Assembly (NCBI RefSeq): GCF_014397115.1
Contig: NZ_CP060720.1
Span: 1,318,001 to 1,382,000 of the forward strand
Length of the DNA: 64,000 bases
DNA from: Vagococcus carniphilus
GTDB lineage: Bacteria; Bacillota; Bacilli; Lactobacillales; Vagococcaceae
Direction: 5' to 3'
Shown: positions 44,484 to 53,310 of the stretch, one piece after another
Layout: every line of letters begins with the position of its first letter
Position numbering within the stretch: the first letter of the stretch is position 1
The notes under the pieces: model-generated
Databases searched by the model: none
What the model was told of the DNA's origin: nothing
Seen by the model: only the letters and a program-made list of their open reading frames with translations
Program-made: the position numbers and the translations under genes

Positions 44484-46589
44484 ATGAGAAATAAAAAAAT
44501 ACCATGGCGACCATTTTCGAAGAAAGTTAAGAAAGCACAAGGACCCAAAAAGACGCATGTCCCTTTTAGATTAGACTTTCTTTTTTTTATTGTCTTTGTT
44601 CTATTTACAGCATTAGTTGTGAGACTATCGTACTTACAAATTAACCAGCATGATGAATTTGTTCAAATCGTTGAAAAAGGACAAAAAAGTGTCATAGAAG
44701 AGAATGCTCCTAGGGGATTCATCTATGATTCAAAAGGAAAAGTACTCGTTGGAAATAAAGCAAATCAAGCAATATTGTATACGAGAAGCTCAGGCATGAC
44801 AGCAGAAGATATTAAAAAAGTCAGTGAACAGATAGTGGACTTAATTCATATTGAACCTGAAAAACTATCTGCAAGAGACCAAAAAGATTACTGGTTGTCT
44901 GACCCGAAAGAATTAAAAAAAGCAGAAGCTAAGTTAACCGTTTCGGATAAATTAAATAGTAAAGGTGAACAACTTTCAGCTGGAGACCTTTATAAAAAAA
45001 TGGTAGATAAAGTCGATGTAAAAGACATTGAATTATCAGATAAAGAGAAGCAAGTGGCGACTGTTTTTAAAAAGATTAATGGGGCGTATGCTCTTCAGCC
45101 GGTTATTGTGAAGAATAAAGATGTGACACCAGAGGAAATTGCCGTTGTCGGAGAAAATACTGCTTCTATCCCAGGATTATCGGCTGGAACAGATTGGGAA
45201 AGAGAGTATCCTGAAAAAGATCAACTACGCTCAATTTTAGGAACTGTCTCAACGGAAAAACAAGGTTTACCAGAAGAAAAAGCAGAAAAATATTTGAAAA
45301 AAGGTTACAAAATTAATGATCGAGTCGGTTTAAGTTATTTAGAAGAAGCCTATGAAAATGACCTTAAAGGTAAAAAAGGTGAATCAGAAATTGTAACAGA
45401 TAAAAATCAAAAAATTACTTCTAAAAAGGAAACAAAAGCAGGTGAAAAAGGCGACAATGTTGTCTTGACCATCGATTTAGAGTTCCAAAAGAAAGTCCAA
45501 GAAATTTTAGAAAATAACTACAATGGTTTAATTCAAAGTGGTAAAGCTGAATTTTCAGAAGGGGCTTATGTTGTTGTAACAGAGCCTGCAACAGGAAATG
45601 TTTTATCCATGAATGGAGTCAGAAAAGATCCTAAAACAGGAGAACTGCAAGATGATACATTAGGAACGATTAATCAAGCCTTTGTACCAGGTTCTTCCAT
45701 CAAAGCTGCGACTGTTATGTCCGGTTATCAAAATAATATTATTAGTGGAAATGAAACGATGGTGGATGAGCCTTTAGTCTTCCAAGGTGGACTGACTAAA
45801 TCATCTTTATTTAACCACTACAGTGCGATTCCGTTAACAACAACACAAGCCTTAGAAGTTTCTTCTAACGTGTACATGATGAAGATTGCTTTAGGAATGA
45901 TGGGAACTAGTTATTCTCCTAATATGTCTATGCCGATTAGAACAGATGTCTTTGGAACACTTCGCGATACCTATGAACAGTTTGGTTTAGGAACTAAAAC
46001 AGGTATTGATTTACCAAAAGAAGGCGTTGGATTCATCAATAAACAGTATAAAGATAAAGATGGTAATTATATCCCAGGTATTATGGGTAATTTACTCGAT
46101 TTATCTTTTGGGAACTATGATACCTATACACCAATGCAGTTAAACCAATATGTGGCAACAGTTGCAAATGGTGGAACACGTGTAGCGCCTCATGTTGTTA
46201 AAGGTGTTTATGGAAATAACGACACAGGTAGTTTAGGTGAAGTGAAAAAACCAATCGAAACAAAAGTTCTAAATAAAATTGAAGGTCAAGATGCAGAGTT
46301 TGAGTTAATCAAGCAAGGGATGTATCAAGTTGTAAATGGACCAATGGGAACAGGACACGCTTTACAAGGTGCTAGTTTACCAATAGCAGCTAAAACAGGT
46401 ACTGCCGAAACGTTTGCTGGAGGACAAGAAGTTATTAATAGTACGATTGTTGGTTACGCACCATATGATAACCCTCAAATCGCAGTTAGTGTCATTTTAC
46501 CTCATATTAAAGACGATGATAACGGAGCTAATACAGCTGTCCTAAGAGAAGTTGTTAATGCTTATGCTGAAACTAATAATAAACAATAG
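44484..46589 (+). CDS. pbpB: Class B penicillin-binding protein 2 (transpeptidase)
   Basis: A 701-residue membrane-anchored D,D-transpeptidase that cross-links peptidoglycan. Short basic cytoplasmic tail, one helix at about 33-53 (LDFLFFIVFVLFTALVV), a dimerisation domain with RGFIYDSKGKVL, and a C-terminal transpeptidase: S-x-x-K in VPGSSIKAAT, S-x-N in SSNVYMMK, K-T-G in AAKTGTAET. It resembles the PBP2b/PBPA elongation enzyme of lactic cocci by the PBP-dimer insert. The gene precedes rpmG, as in enterococci. The exact orthologue (elongation or septal) is not certain. Confidence 0.9.
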   Translation: MRNKKIPWRPFSKKVKKAQGPKKTHVPFRLDFLFFIVFVLFTALVVRLSYLQINQHDEFVQIVEKGQKSVIEENAPRGFIYDSKGKVLVGNKANQAILYTRSSGMTAEDIKKVSEQIVDLIHIEPEKLSARDQKDYWLSDPKELKKAEAKLTVSDKLNSKGEQLSAGDLYKKMVDKVDVKDIELSDKEKQVATVFKKINGAYALQPVIVKNKDVTPEEIAVVGENTASIPGLSAGTDWEREYPEKDQLRSILGTVSTEKQGLPEEKAEKYLKKGYKINDRVGLSYLEEAYENDLKGKKGESEIVTDKNQKITSKKETKAGEKGDNVVLTIDLEFQKKVQEILENNYNGLIQSGKAEFSEGAYVVVTEPATGNVLSMNGVRKDPKTGELQDDTLGTINQAFVPGSSIKAATVMSGYQNNIISGNETMVDEPLVFQGGLTKSSLFNHYSAIPLTTTQALEVSSNVYMMKIALGMMGTSYSPNMSMPIRTDVFGTLRDTYEQFGLGTKTGIDLPKEGVGFINKQYKDKDGNYIPGIMGNLLDLSFGNYDTYTPMQLNQYVATVANGGTRVAPHVVKGVYGNNDTGSLGEVKKPIETKVLNKIEGQDAEFELIKQGMYQVVNGPMGTGHALQGASLPIAAKTGTAETFAGGQEVINSTIVGYAPYDNPQIAVSVILPHIKDDDNGANTAVLREVVNAYAETNNKQ

Positions 46590-46662
46590 TGAGGGTAACG
46601 TCTTTTAATTGTAAAGGGAAACTACTTAACAAAAGCTTGTAATTGTAAAAAAAACATGGTAT

Positions 46663-46668
46663 TATAAT
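46663..46668 (+). promoter_or_regulatory. -10 box of rpmG
   Basis: TATAAT 52 bases before the start codon, with TTGTAA hexamers 14 and 20 bases upstream, neither at ideal spacing. Confidence 0.5.
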
Positions 46669-46719
46669 CTAGTGTCAAGTAAAGATACTTGAATATTTAA
46701 TTTTTGGAGGGAACACAAC

Positions 46720-46869
46720 ATGCGCGTAAACATTACTTTAGAATGTACTGAATGTAAAGAAAGAAACTATCTTTCAAATAAAAACAAACGTAACAATCCT
46801 GATCGTTTAGAAGTAAAAAAATATTGTCCACGTGAACGTAAAGTTACTTTACACCGTGAAACAAAATAA
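46720..46869 (+). CDS. rpmG: 50S ribosomal protein L33
   Basis: A 49-residue ribosomal protein of the zinc-binding type; it starts [18 protein letters not shown] and has the cysteine pair CTEC and one further cysteine in KYCPRERK. The second pair is incomplete (only one Cys), which places it between the zinc-containing and zinc-free forms. Strong TTTGGAGG before the ATG. Its own promoter-like TATAAT is at 46663-46668 and a strong terminator follows, so it is a single-gene transcript. Confidence 0.92.
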   Translation: MRVNITLECTECKERNYLSNKNKRNNPDRLEVKKYCPRERKVTLHRETK

Positions 46870-46883
46870 TAGTTTTAAACTAT

Positions 46884-46926
46884 GAGCTAGAATCCTTTAG
46901 TAGTAAAGATTCTAGCTCTTTTTTTA
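46884..46926 (+). terminator. Rho-independent terminator after rpmG
   Basis: GAGCTAGAATC pairs with GATTCTAGCTC, with CTTTA/TAAAG continuing inside, then T8. Confidence 0.92.
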
Positions 46927-47226
46927 TTTTATAAGTCAAGATTGTATACATTTTTGAATACGGTTTGTTTAAAAAAATGACATAATTAACAAATATTTAA
47001 GCTGATTTTTTGTTATTTTTTGTGACATAAGCATTCCTGAATCCGTTTAGTTAGATAGAATAAAAATTATATGTTTGTTCTATTCAAGTATTAATATGCT
47101 GATGTTGCTACCGATAAAATTGACTTGAAATCTTATAACGTTGACAAATTCCAAATACCTTAGAATGATTTGTCTGTAGTGGTTTAAGATGGAAGTTAAA
47201 CAATACTCCTGACCTTTAAATCGTAT
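46927..47226. other. Non-coding stretch with a possible coding remnant
   Basis: No intact gene in these 300 bases. A frame at 47098-47163 reads ADVATDKIDLKSYNVDKF and stops at TAG, with a stop just upstream and no ribosome site; it looks like the last codons of a decayed protein gene. The rest is AT-rich without repeats I can see. Confidence 0.35.
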
Positions 47227-47567
47227 TTAACTTTCATCTCGTTTAGTGGTAGTCACTGGTCCTGCTTGGGTGATTTTACCAGAATCTGTATTTTTCCATA
47301 CTGATTTATGATAACGTTCTTTTCTCCACTTTTCAGATTCTAAAAGACTATTGCGATTTTTTTATAATTTGTTTTTACTTTACTTTTTGTTTTCCGGGCT
47401 TTAGCATTATTAATTAGTTTTTTATTTTCTCTCTCGATTTGACGATCCCACATTTCTTTACTTTGTATTCTAACTAAATGTTCTTTTTCAACTACATTTG
47501 GAAGAAAACGTTTATATTTAATAGTATCGATATAAATGTGGCCTTCTGGAGCGATTTTGTTTTCCAT
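47227..47567 (-). pseudogene. Unknown charged protein, frameshifted
   Basis: From an ATG at 47567 (behind GAAGG) a frame of 75 residues ends at TAG 47340. Adding one base to the seven-T run at 47357-47363 (A7 on the coding strand) restores a 113-residue reading that continues as NRNSLLESEKWRKERYHK to a TAA at 47227. The joined product is highly charged, rich in Lys, Glu and Asn, soluble and coiled-coil-like in the middle (RIQSKEMWDRQIERENKKL). I do not recognise a family. The homopolymer location makes a sequencing error as likely as a true mutation. Confidence 0.45.
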
Positions 47568-47737
47568 AAAATAAACCTTCTTTCATGTTAATGTTAAAAG
47601 TAGAATATTTTTATTTTATTACTTTTTTGAATTTTGACTTCATAAATTATTCATTGGGATCTTTTTTAGTGTGCTAAACATTTTTTTATAATAGAATAAA
47701 CAGGAATGAACATAAATTAAACAAGGAGAGAACTAAA

Positions 47738-48172
47738 ATGATTTCTTTAGAACTACTTCAAAAATTAACTCCCATCCAACCAGAAAATATCTGTTATGAA
47801 AAGCAAAATGGAGAATACGAAGGTATGACATTTACAATAAATAATCAATCATTTCGGAGTCGGCTAGCTAAGAAAACACCGACTAAAAAAGGGTATTTTG
47901 TTGTCTTTTGGGAGAAAGATGGAAACAACATCAATCAGCCTTTCTTATTTGAAGAATCTCCTCAAGAAACACTTGTTTTTGTTTCAGATAATGAAAAAAG
48001 AGGTGTGTTTAAGTTTCCTAAAGAAATATTGTTAAAAAAAGGAATACTAAAGGACGATAAATCAAAGGGTAAGATGGGAATTAGAGTTTACCCTGAATGG
48101 GAATCTGATTTAAATCAAACAGCTACAAAAACACAGCAATGGCAACTTGATTATTTTACTTTTCTTGATTAG
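47738..48172 (+). CDS. MepB family protein
   Basis: A 144-residue protein matching the MepB family: SFRSRLAKKTPTKKGYFVVFWEKD and GVFKFPKEILLKKGIL, then GKMGIRVYPEW. In staphylococci mepB is part of the mepRAB multidrug operon but has no known function. Here no mepA or mepR is adjacent. AAGGAGAG precedes the ATG. It sits in an accessory patch between rpmG and yqgN, genes that are often much closer. Confidence 0.8.
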   Translation: MISLELLQKLTPIQPENICYEKQNGEYEGMTFTINNQSFRSRLAKKTPTKKGYFVVFWEKDGNNINQPFLFEESPQETLVFVSDNEKRGVFKFPKEILLKKGILKDDKSKGKMGIRVYPEWESDLNQTATKTQQWQLDYFTFLD

Positions 48173-48264
48173 AAAAGCAAAAAGTCATAGAATATTCTTT
48201 TGTTTAGGGGTATTAATGAGTATAATAGGGCTATTGATAAAAAATTCTTAGGGAGGCTAGTCCC

Positions 48265-48837
48265 ATGAAAAAAGACATTCGAAAAAAGGTGCTGACTGAC
48301 TTAAAGTTGTTGAGTCAAACGCCTGAAAAAAAAGAAAAGCAAGAAAATAATATTTTGAGCCAATTGTTTTCAAGTCAAATGTGGCAAGAAGCTCAAACCA
48401 TTGGTACGACACTTGCGATGGAAAAAGAGTTTAATACAAAACCGTTGATTGAGCAAGCTTTAAAAGAAGGAAAGACAGTTGGTGTTCCTAGGACTTTTGG
48501 TTTAGGGAAAATGGATTTTTATTTTTTTGATTTTGATGAAGAGTTAGAGTTAACTTCCTTTGGTGTTTTAGAGCCGAAAAACGAGAAAAAAATAACTAAA
48601 GATAAAATAGATTTACTTATTGTACCAGGAGTAGCTTTCTCACCTGATGGATTCCGTGTTGGTTTTGGTGGTGGCTTCTATGATCGTTATTTAACAGATT
48701 TTAAAGGGAAAACGTGTAGTTTAGTTTTTAAAGAACAAACAGGTTATTCTTGGCAACCGGAAATTCATGATTTACCAGTTGAGAAATTGTTTATGTCTCA
48801 AGAAGAGGAGTGTCTGGATGAGCCAATTTTCAAGTAG
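48265..48837 (+). CDS. yqgN: 5-formyltetrahydrofolate cyclo-ligase
   Basis: A 190-residue enzyme that converts 5-formyl-THF to 5,10-methenyl-THF with ATP, returning a storage folate to the one-carbon pool. The hallmark PGVAFSPDGFRVGFGGGFYDRYL is complete near residues 118-140. GGGAGG lies before the ATG. The rhomboid gene overlaps its 3' end by 20 bases, a gene pair seen in Bacillus (yqgN-yqgP) and enterococci. Confidence 0.93.
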   Translation: MKKDIRKKVLTDLKLLSQTPEKKEKQENNILSQLFSSQMWQEAQTIGTTLAMEKEFNTKPLIEQALKEGKTVGVPRTFGLGKMDFYFFDFDEELELTSFGVLEPKNEKKITKDKIDLLIVPGVAFSPDGFRVGFGGGFYDRYLTDFKGKTCSLVFKEQTGYSWQPEIHDLPVEKLFMSQEEECLDEPIFK

Positions 48838-49540
48838 TTGGAATCGAATTAACCGAACGCCGTTTTTCACCTATGCTTTTTTAGCGATTCAAGTTGCTGT
48901 ATTTATCTTGATGGAGTTTGTTGGAGTGAGAAATGGTATTGTGAATGGTTCTGAAAACTCAAGTCTGTTGTATTTATTTGGTGCGATGTCACCTCAAGCG
49001 GTTATTCAAAATCATGAGTACTGGCGTTTTGTAGCCCCAATTTTTATTCATATCGGTTTAACTCATTTAGCGTTAAACTCTTTAAGCTTATATTTTGTGG
49101 GACGAATTCTTGAACCCATCATTGGCCATATGAGGTTTTTCATTGTTTATATGGTAAGTGGTATTATGGGAAATTTACTTAGTTTTGCTTTTGGTAGTTC
49201 ATACGGACTATCAGCTGGTGCGAGTACTTCTTTATTTGGTATTTTCGCAGCCTTTATTGTTCTAGGGAAAATTTACCGATATCATCCAATGATTCAGCAC
49301 ATGTCTCAAAGTATGACACTGTTGATTATTCTTAATTTAGTGATGAATTTATTTGACTCTGGTGTTGATATTTTAGGTCATCTTGGTGGAGCCATTGGTG
49401 GCGTCTTATTAATGATTGTGGTGAGTGTACCAAGAAATAACCGTCAAGAAAAAATGAATGTTCATAAAAGAATTATAGCTGGCATTTTAACTATTTTCTT
49501 TATTGGATTTTGCTTAGTGTATGGTTTTACTTTTAAATAA
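48818..49540 (+). CDS. Rhomboid family intramembrane serine protease
   Basis: A 240-residue membrane protease starting at ATG 48818 after GAGGAG (a longer reading from 48767 lies within yqgN). Six to seven helices. Catalytic Ser in GLSAGASTSLFGIFAAF (G-A-S-x-x-L-F-G form), catalytic His in DILGHLGGAIGG, and the HIGLTHLALNSLSLYF helix-2 His/Asn motif. It lacks the large C-terminal TPR region of YqgP of Bacillus. It cleaves membrane proteins within the bilayer; substrates unknown. Confidence 0.92.
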   Translation: MSQFSSSWNRINRTPFFTYAFLAIQVAVFILMEFVGVRNGIVNGSENSSLLYLFGAMSPQAVIQNHEYWRFVAPIFIHIGLTHLALNSLSLYFVGRILEPIIGHMRFFIVYMVSGIMGNLLSFAFGSSYGLSAGASTSLFGIFAAFIVLGKIYRYHPMIQHMSQSMTLLIILNLVMNLFDSGVDILGHLGGAIGGVLLMIVVSVPRNNRQEKMNVHKRIIAGILTIFFIGFCLVYGFTFK

Positions 49541-49637
49541 ACAAAGAAATGATGAAAAATTTGGAAGATTGAACAAAAATGAAAAAGACTCTATTAATTT
49601 ATTTTTGTTATCTGTATAATGTTATGGGAGCGTTAAT

Positions 49638-49850
49638 ATGAGGACTATGTACGATGTACAACAATTACTAAAACGATTTGGTATTTTTATCTATGTTGGG
49701 AATAGATTATGGGATATTGAATTAATGATGATTGAGCTTCGTCAATTACACGAGAGTGATGTTATCGAAAAAAATGACTTCGTTAATGCTATGATGGTCT
49801 TAAAAAGAGAGCATCGATTAGAATTGGAATATCAGGAGGGGCAAAATTGA
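49638..49850 (+). CDS. yqgQ: YqgQ family (DUF910) protein
   Basis: A 70-residue helical protein: MYDVQQLLKRFGIFIYVGNR and LMMIELRQLHESDVIEKND. YqgQ homologues are small three-helix proteins of unknown function placed directly before glcK. The stop overlaps the TTG start of glucokinase, so translation is coupled. The ATG at 49638 follows GGGAG. Confidence 0.88.
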   Translation: MRTMYDVQQLLKRFGIFIYVGNRLWDIELMMIELRQLHESDVIEKNDFVNAMMVLKREHRLELEYQEGQN

Positions 49851-50809
49851 GTAAGAAAATAATTGGTATTGATTTAGGTGGAACGACTGCAAAATTTGCA
49901 ATTTTAACAGAGACTGGTGACATTCAACAAAAATGGAGTATCGAAACAAACATTAATGATGAAGGATCACATATTGTTCCAGATATTATTGCATCTATTA
50001 AGCATCGTTTAGAGTTATATAACATGACTTCTGACGAGTTTATTGGTATTGGAATGGGAACTCCTGGAACGGTTGACCGTGAGGCAGGTACTGTCATTGG
50101 TGCATATAATTTAAACTGGAAGACATTACAACAATTAAAAAAACCAATTGAAGAAGCTTTAAATATTCCATTTGCTTTAGATAATGATGCCAATGTGGCA
50201 GCTCTTGGCGAAAGATGGAAAGGTGCAGGTGAAAACTCACCAGAAGTTACTTTTATCACTCTTGGAACAGGAGTAGGTGGTGGCATTATCGCTGAGGGTA
50301 ATCTTTTACATGGTGTAACAGGTGCAGCAGGCGAGATTGGACATATCACAGTAGATCCTGAAGGTTTTGATTGTACATGTGGTAAAAAAGGTTGTTTAGA
50401 AACAGTTGCTAGTGCGACAGGTGTGGTTCGTTTAGCTAGAACAATGTCAGAATCTTACTCAGGTGATTCATCTCTAAAATATAAGATTGATGATGGGCAA
50501 GAAGTGACTAGTAAGGATGTATTTGACGCAGCTAAAGCAGATGATGATTTTGCTTTATTAGTTGTTGATAAAGTTTGTTTCTATTTAGGCCTTGCATGTG
50601 GTAATATTGGTAACATATTGAATCCAAGTGACATCGTCATTGGTGGTGGGGTTTCAGCAGCAGGAGATTTCCTAATTGAAAGAGTACAACAATACTTTAA
50701 TCAATTTACTTTCCCTCAAGTAAGAGAAAGTACAAAAATTAAATTAGCTATTTTAGGAAATGAAGCTGGTGTAATTGGAGCTGCATCCCTAGCGTTACAA
50801 TTCAAATAA
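49847..50809 (+). CDS. glcK: Glucokinase (ROK family)
   Basis: A 320-residue sugar kinase making glucose 6-phosphate from glucose and ATP. Phosphate loop GIDLGGTTAKFAIL, the ROK signature with zinc-binding cysteines CTCGKKGCLE, catalytic Asp in ALDNDANVAALGE, and ITLGTGVGGGII are all intact. Starts at TTG (49847) with AGGAGGGG before it, overlapping the yqgQ stop. It serves glucose entering outside the PTS, and matches the yqgQ-glcK-rhodanese order of Bacillus and enterococci. Confidence 0.93.
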   Translation: MSKKIIGIDLGGTTAKFAILTETGDIQQKWSIETNINDEGSHIVPDIIASIKHRLELYNMTSDEFIGIGMGTPGTVDREAGTVIGAYNLNWKTLQQLKKPIEEALNIPFALDNDANVAALGERWKGAGENSPEVTFITLGTGVGGGIIAEGNLLHGVTGAAGEIGHITVDPEGFDCTCGKKGCLETVASATGVVRLARTMSESYSGDSSLKYKIDDGQEVTSKDVFDAAKADDDFALLVVDKVCFYLGLACGNIGNILNPSDIVIGGGVSAAGDFLIERVQQYFNQFTFPQVRESTKIKLAILGNEAGVIGAASLALQFK

Positions 50810-50838
50810 GATAAAGAGATTAGAGAGGGCTTTTAGTT

Positions 50839-51240
50839 ATGTCATTTTTAGCAACAATTAACATTTTTTTATTTTCAATTATTGTCATTTATGGTTTGTA
50901 TAAACTATATTTCTTCATTATGAGAAAGAGAACAGCCAAAATGTTAACTCAAGAAGAGTTCCAAGAATCAATGCGAAATGCTCAAGTAATTGATGTGAGA
51001 GAAAAAGAAGACTTTAATCGTGGTCATATTTTAGGGGCAAGAAGTGTTCCTTACACTATTTCAAAAGCACATAAAGAGTATTTAACAGCAATTAGAAAAG
51101 ATAAACCAATCTATCTTTACGACAATAAAGTAGCAATGGCAATTTACATGGCTAAATTATTGAAAAAAGAAGGTTTCACTGATATCTATATTCTAAAAGA
51201 TGGTTACAGTGGTTGGACAGGTAAAACAAAGAAAAAATAA
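50839..51240 (+). CDS. Rhodanese-like membrane-anchored protein without catalytic cysteine
   Basis: A 133-residue protein with one N-terminal helix (about 5-27) followed by a rhodanese domain: AQVIDVREKEDFNRGHILGARSVPY. In active sulfurtransferases the next loop carries Cys; here it reads PIYLYDNKVAMAIY with no cysteine, so it cannot form a persulfide and is probably a binding or signalling version, as seen for YqhL-like proteins. GAGAGGGC lies upstream of the ATG. A strong terminator follows. Confidence 0.87.
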   Translation: MSFLATINIFLFSIIVIYGLYKLYFFIMRKRTAKMLTQEEFQESMRNAQVIDVREKEDFNRGHILGARSVPYTISKAHKEYLTAIRKDKPIYLYDNKVAMAIYMAKLLKKEGFTDIYILKDGYSGWTGKTKKK

Positions 51241-51268
51241 GCTAACAATAAATATCTTTTAAACATAA

Positions 51269-51311
51269 AAGAGAGATTGACCACATTATCTACGGTCAAC
51301 CTCTCTTTTTA
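51269..51311. terminator. Bidirectional terminator
   Basis: AAAAGAGAGATTGACC pairs with GGTCAACCTCTCTTTTT with one mismatch; it serves the rhodanese gene and the convergent DUF3042 gene. Confidence 0.9.
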
Positions 51312-51321
51312 ATTAGTCATT

Positions 51322-51489
51322 TTAACGAGCGCGACTTTTACGCATTGCTTTTTTACGGTTATCGTCAATCATCATTTCTTTTTCCTCAACTGGTTCGATA
51401 ACAAGTTTTTTAATTCCGACAGCAACACCAGCTAAAGCAGCAAGAGTAACTGTAGTACCAGTTAAAAAGCCTGAAGTAAATTTTTTCAT
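51322..51489 (-). CDS. DUF3042 family small membrane protein
   Basis: A 55-residue protein on the reverse strand, starting at an ATG (51489) with AAAGGATG upstream. It begins MKKFTSGFLTGTTVTLAALA, an N-terminal helix, and ends in the very basic DDNRKKAMRKSRAR. This is the DUF3042 family, common in lactobacilli, enterococci and relatives, with no known role. A single-gene unit. Confidence 0.85.
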   Translation of the reverse strand: MKKFTSGFLTGTTVTLAALAGVAVGIKKLVIEPVEEKEMMIDDNRKKAMRKSRAR

Positions 51490-51627
51490 ATGTTAACACA
51501 TCCTTTACTTTTTGTACATTACCATTATCCCTCATTTTAAGGAAAAAATCTAGTAGAAACTTATAATGAGTGATTTTAAAAAGTGAGTATAAATGTTAAA
51601 CTATTATCTGAAATGGAGTGGTAAAAA

Positions 51628-52356
51628 ATGACTTTAATTTTTGCGCATAGAGGAAGCAAAGGAACACATCCTGAAAATACATTAGCTGCATTCAAAGAGG
51701 CAGTTCGCGTCAAGGCAGACGGCATTGAGCTAGATATTCAATTTTCAAAAGATGAAGACTTAATGGTAATTCATGATGGCGATGTAAAAAGAACGACTAA
51801 TGGTGAAGGTTTAGTTAAAGACCTGACATTAAAAGAATTGAAAGCATTGGATGCTGGTAGTTGGTTTGATAAAGCTTACAGTGAAGAAAAAATTCCATTA
51901 TTTAAAGAAGTGTTAGCTTTATTAGAGGAAGAAAAATATACTGGTATTTTAAATATTGAAATAAAGACAGATGAATATGATTATATGGGCATCGAATCTA
52001 AAATCTTAGAGACATTAAAAGAGTTTGATTTATCTTGTGATATTTTATTTTCAAGCTTCAATACAGAAACAATGGAGAGAGTCATGGCATTAGATACCAC
52101 TACACCAAAAGCTGTGATTATGGATAAATCAGAGCGAAAAATTAATTTTGGAAAAGATCAAATAGCTATCGGTGGTATTCATCCTTCTATCGAATGGATA
52201 AAAGAAAATAAAGAGATTGCTAGAGAGTTTCCTAAAGCAGTTCGTCCATGGACTGCGAATACAAAAGAAGATATGGCTCTTTGTTTTGAGCTTGGATTGG
52301 CGGCTTTTCATACCGATTTTCCTGAGAGAGCAATGATGGAAAAGGATGCTTTTTAA
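51628..52356 (+). CDS. Glycerophosphodiester phosphodiesterase
   Basis: A 242-residue GDPD TIM-barrel enzyme that splits glycerophosphodiesters into glycerol 3-phosphate and an alcohol. The metal and catalytic residues are visible: AHRGSKGTHPENT (His9-type), DGIELDIQFSKDEDLMVIHDGDVKRTT (Glu, Asp, His) and LNIEIKT. No signal peptide, so cytoplasmic (UgpQ-like). The stop codon overlaps the miaA ATG by one base. Confidence 0.9.
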   Translation: MTLIFAHRGSKGTHPENTLAAFKEAVRVKADGIELDIQFSKDEDLMVIHDGDVKRTTNGEGLVKDLTLKELKALDAGSWFDKAYSEEKIPLFKEVLALLEEEKYTGILNIEIKTDEYDYMGIESKILETLKEFDLSCDILFSSFNTETMERVMALDTTTPKAVIMDKSERKINFGKDQIAIGGIHPSIEWIKENKEIAREFPKAVRPWTANTKEDMALCFELGLAAFHTDFPERAMMEKDAF

Positions 52357-53297
52357 TGGAAAAACAAAAAGTATTAGTAATTGTTGGACCAACCGGTGTT
52401 GGAAAAACAGCCTTAAGTATTAAATTAGCTAAAGAGTTTTCTGGAGAAATTATTAGTGGAGATTCTCTTCAAGTTTACAAAAAACTTGATATTGGAACAG
52501 CAAAAGTAACAGAAGAAGAAAAATCAGGCGTACCTCATTTTTTAATTGATGTGAAAGACGCAACTGAAAACTACTCAGCTTTTGAATTTAAACAAGAAGC
52601 TGAAGAAAAAATAACAGAAATAAGTACACGTCATCATCTACCAATCATAGCTGGTGGGACAGGCATGTATATTCAATCCCTGTTATTTGACTTTCAACTA
52701 GGCAGTAAAGAAGAAGAGAAAGAAGCTAAAAAAATACGAAACAAATGGGAAGCTTACGCAATGGAACATGGTAAGGACGAACTTTGGGGATATTTAAATC
52801 AAATTGATCCAAAAGCCAGCGAAAAGATCCATATGAATAATGAAAAAAGAGTGATTCGAGCGATTGAAGTGTTCGAAAAAACAGGTACAAGTATCCTAGA
52901 ACAGCAAGGACTAGACCTAACTGACTTATCTCAATGTCAGTATGACGTTAAATTAATTGGGTTGGAAACAGATCGTGCATTTTTATATGAACGAATTAAT
53001 CAACGAGTAGACTTGATGTTAGAAGAGGGGTTATTAGAAGAAGCAGAATATGTTTTTTCTTTAGGTGAAACTCAAGCTAGTCAGGGAATAGGTTATAAAG
53101 AGTTTTTTGCTTATTTTAGAGAAGAGATCTCTCTTGAAGTTGCGACTGATAAAGTAAAACAACATTCAAGACAGTATGCTAAAAGACAATTAACTTGGTT
53201 TAAAAACCGAATGAGTGTTGAATGGTATGATTTAGTTCAAATGCCAGAACAAGTGGATGAATTAATAGAATCAGTTAAAGAATGGTTAGCTGAGTGA
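52356..53297 (+). CDS. miaA: tRNA dimethylallyltransferase
   Basis: A 313-residue enzyme that adds a dimethylallyl group to A37 of tRNAs reading UNN codons. P-loop GPTGVGKTAL at residues 10-19, SGDSLQVYKKLDIGTAK (catalytic Asp region), IIAGGTGMYIQS and the insertion domain with HMNNEKRVIRAIE are present. Directly coupled to the phosphodiesterase gene and thirteen bases before hflX; there is no hfq between them. Confidence 0.95.
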   Translation: MEKQKVLVIVGPTGVGKTALSIKLAKEFSGEIISGDSLQVYKKLDIGTAKVTEEEKSGVPHFLIDVKDATENYSAFEFKQEAEEKITEISTRHHLPIIAGGTGMYIQSLLFDFQLGSKEEEKEAKKIRNKWEAYAMEHGKDELWGYLNQIDPKASEKIHMNNEKRVIRAIEVFEKTGTSILEQQGLDLTDLSQCQYDVKLIGLETDRAFLYERINQRVDLMLEEGLLEEAEYVFSLGETQASQGIGYKEFFAYFREEISLEVATDKVKQHSRQYAKRQLTWFKNRMSVEWYDLVQMPEQVDELIESVKEWLAE

Positions 53298-53310
53298 AAG
53301 AAGGTATGAT

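Noticed and set aside
47098-47163. Coding-like sequence ADVATDKIDLKSYNVDKF
   Set aside because: No start codon or ribosome site and a stop just upstream; kept only as a possible remnant, not a gene.
49924-50349. Reverse-strand reading of 141 residues within glcK
   Set aside because: Shadow of the glucokinase frame; Pro/Ser-rich product with no ribosome site.
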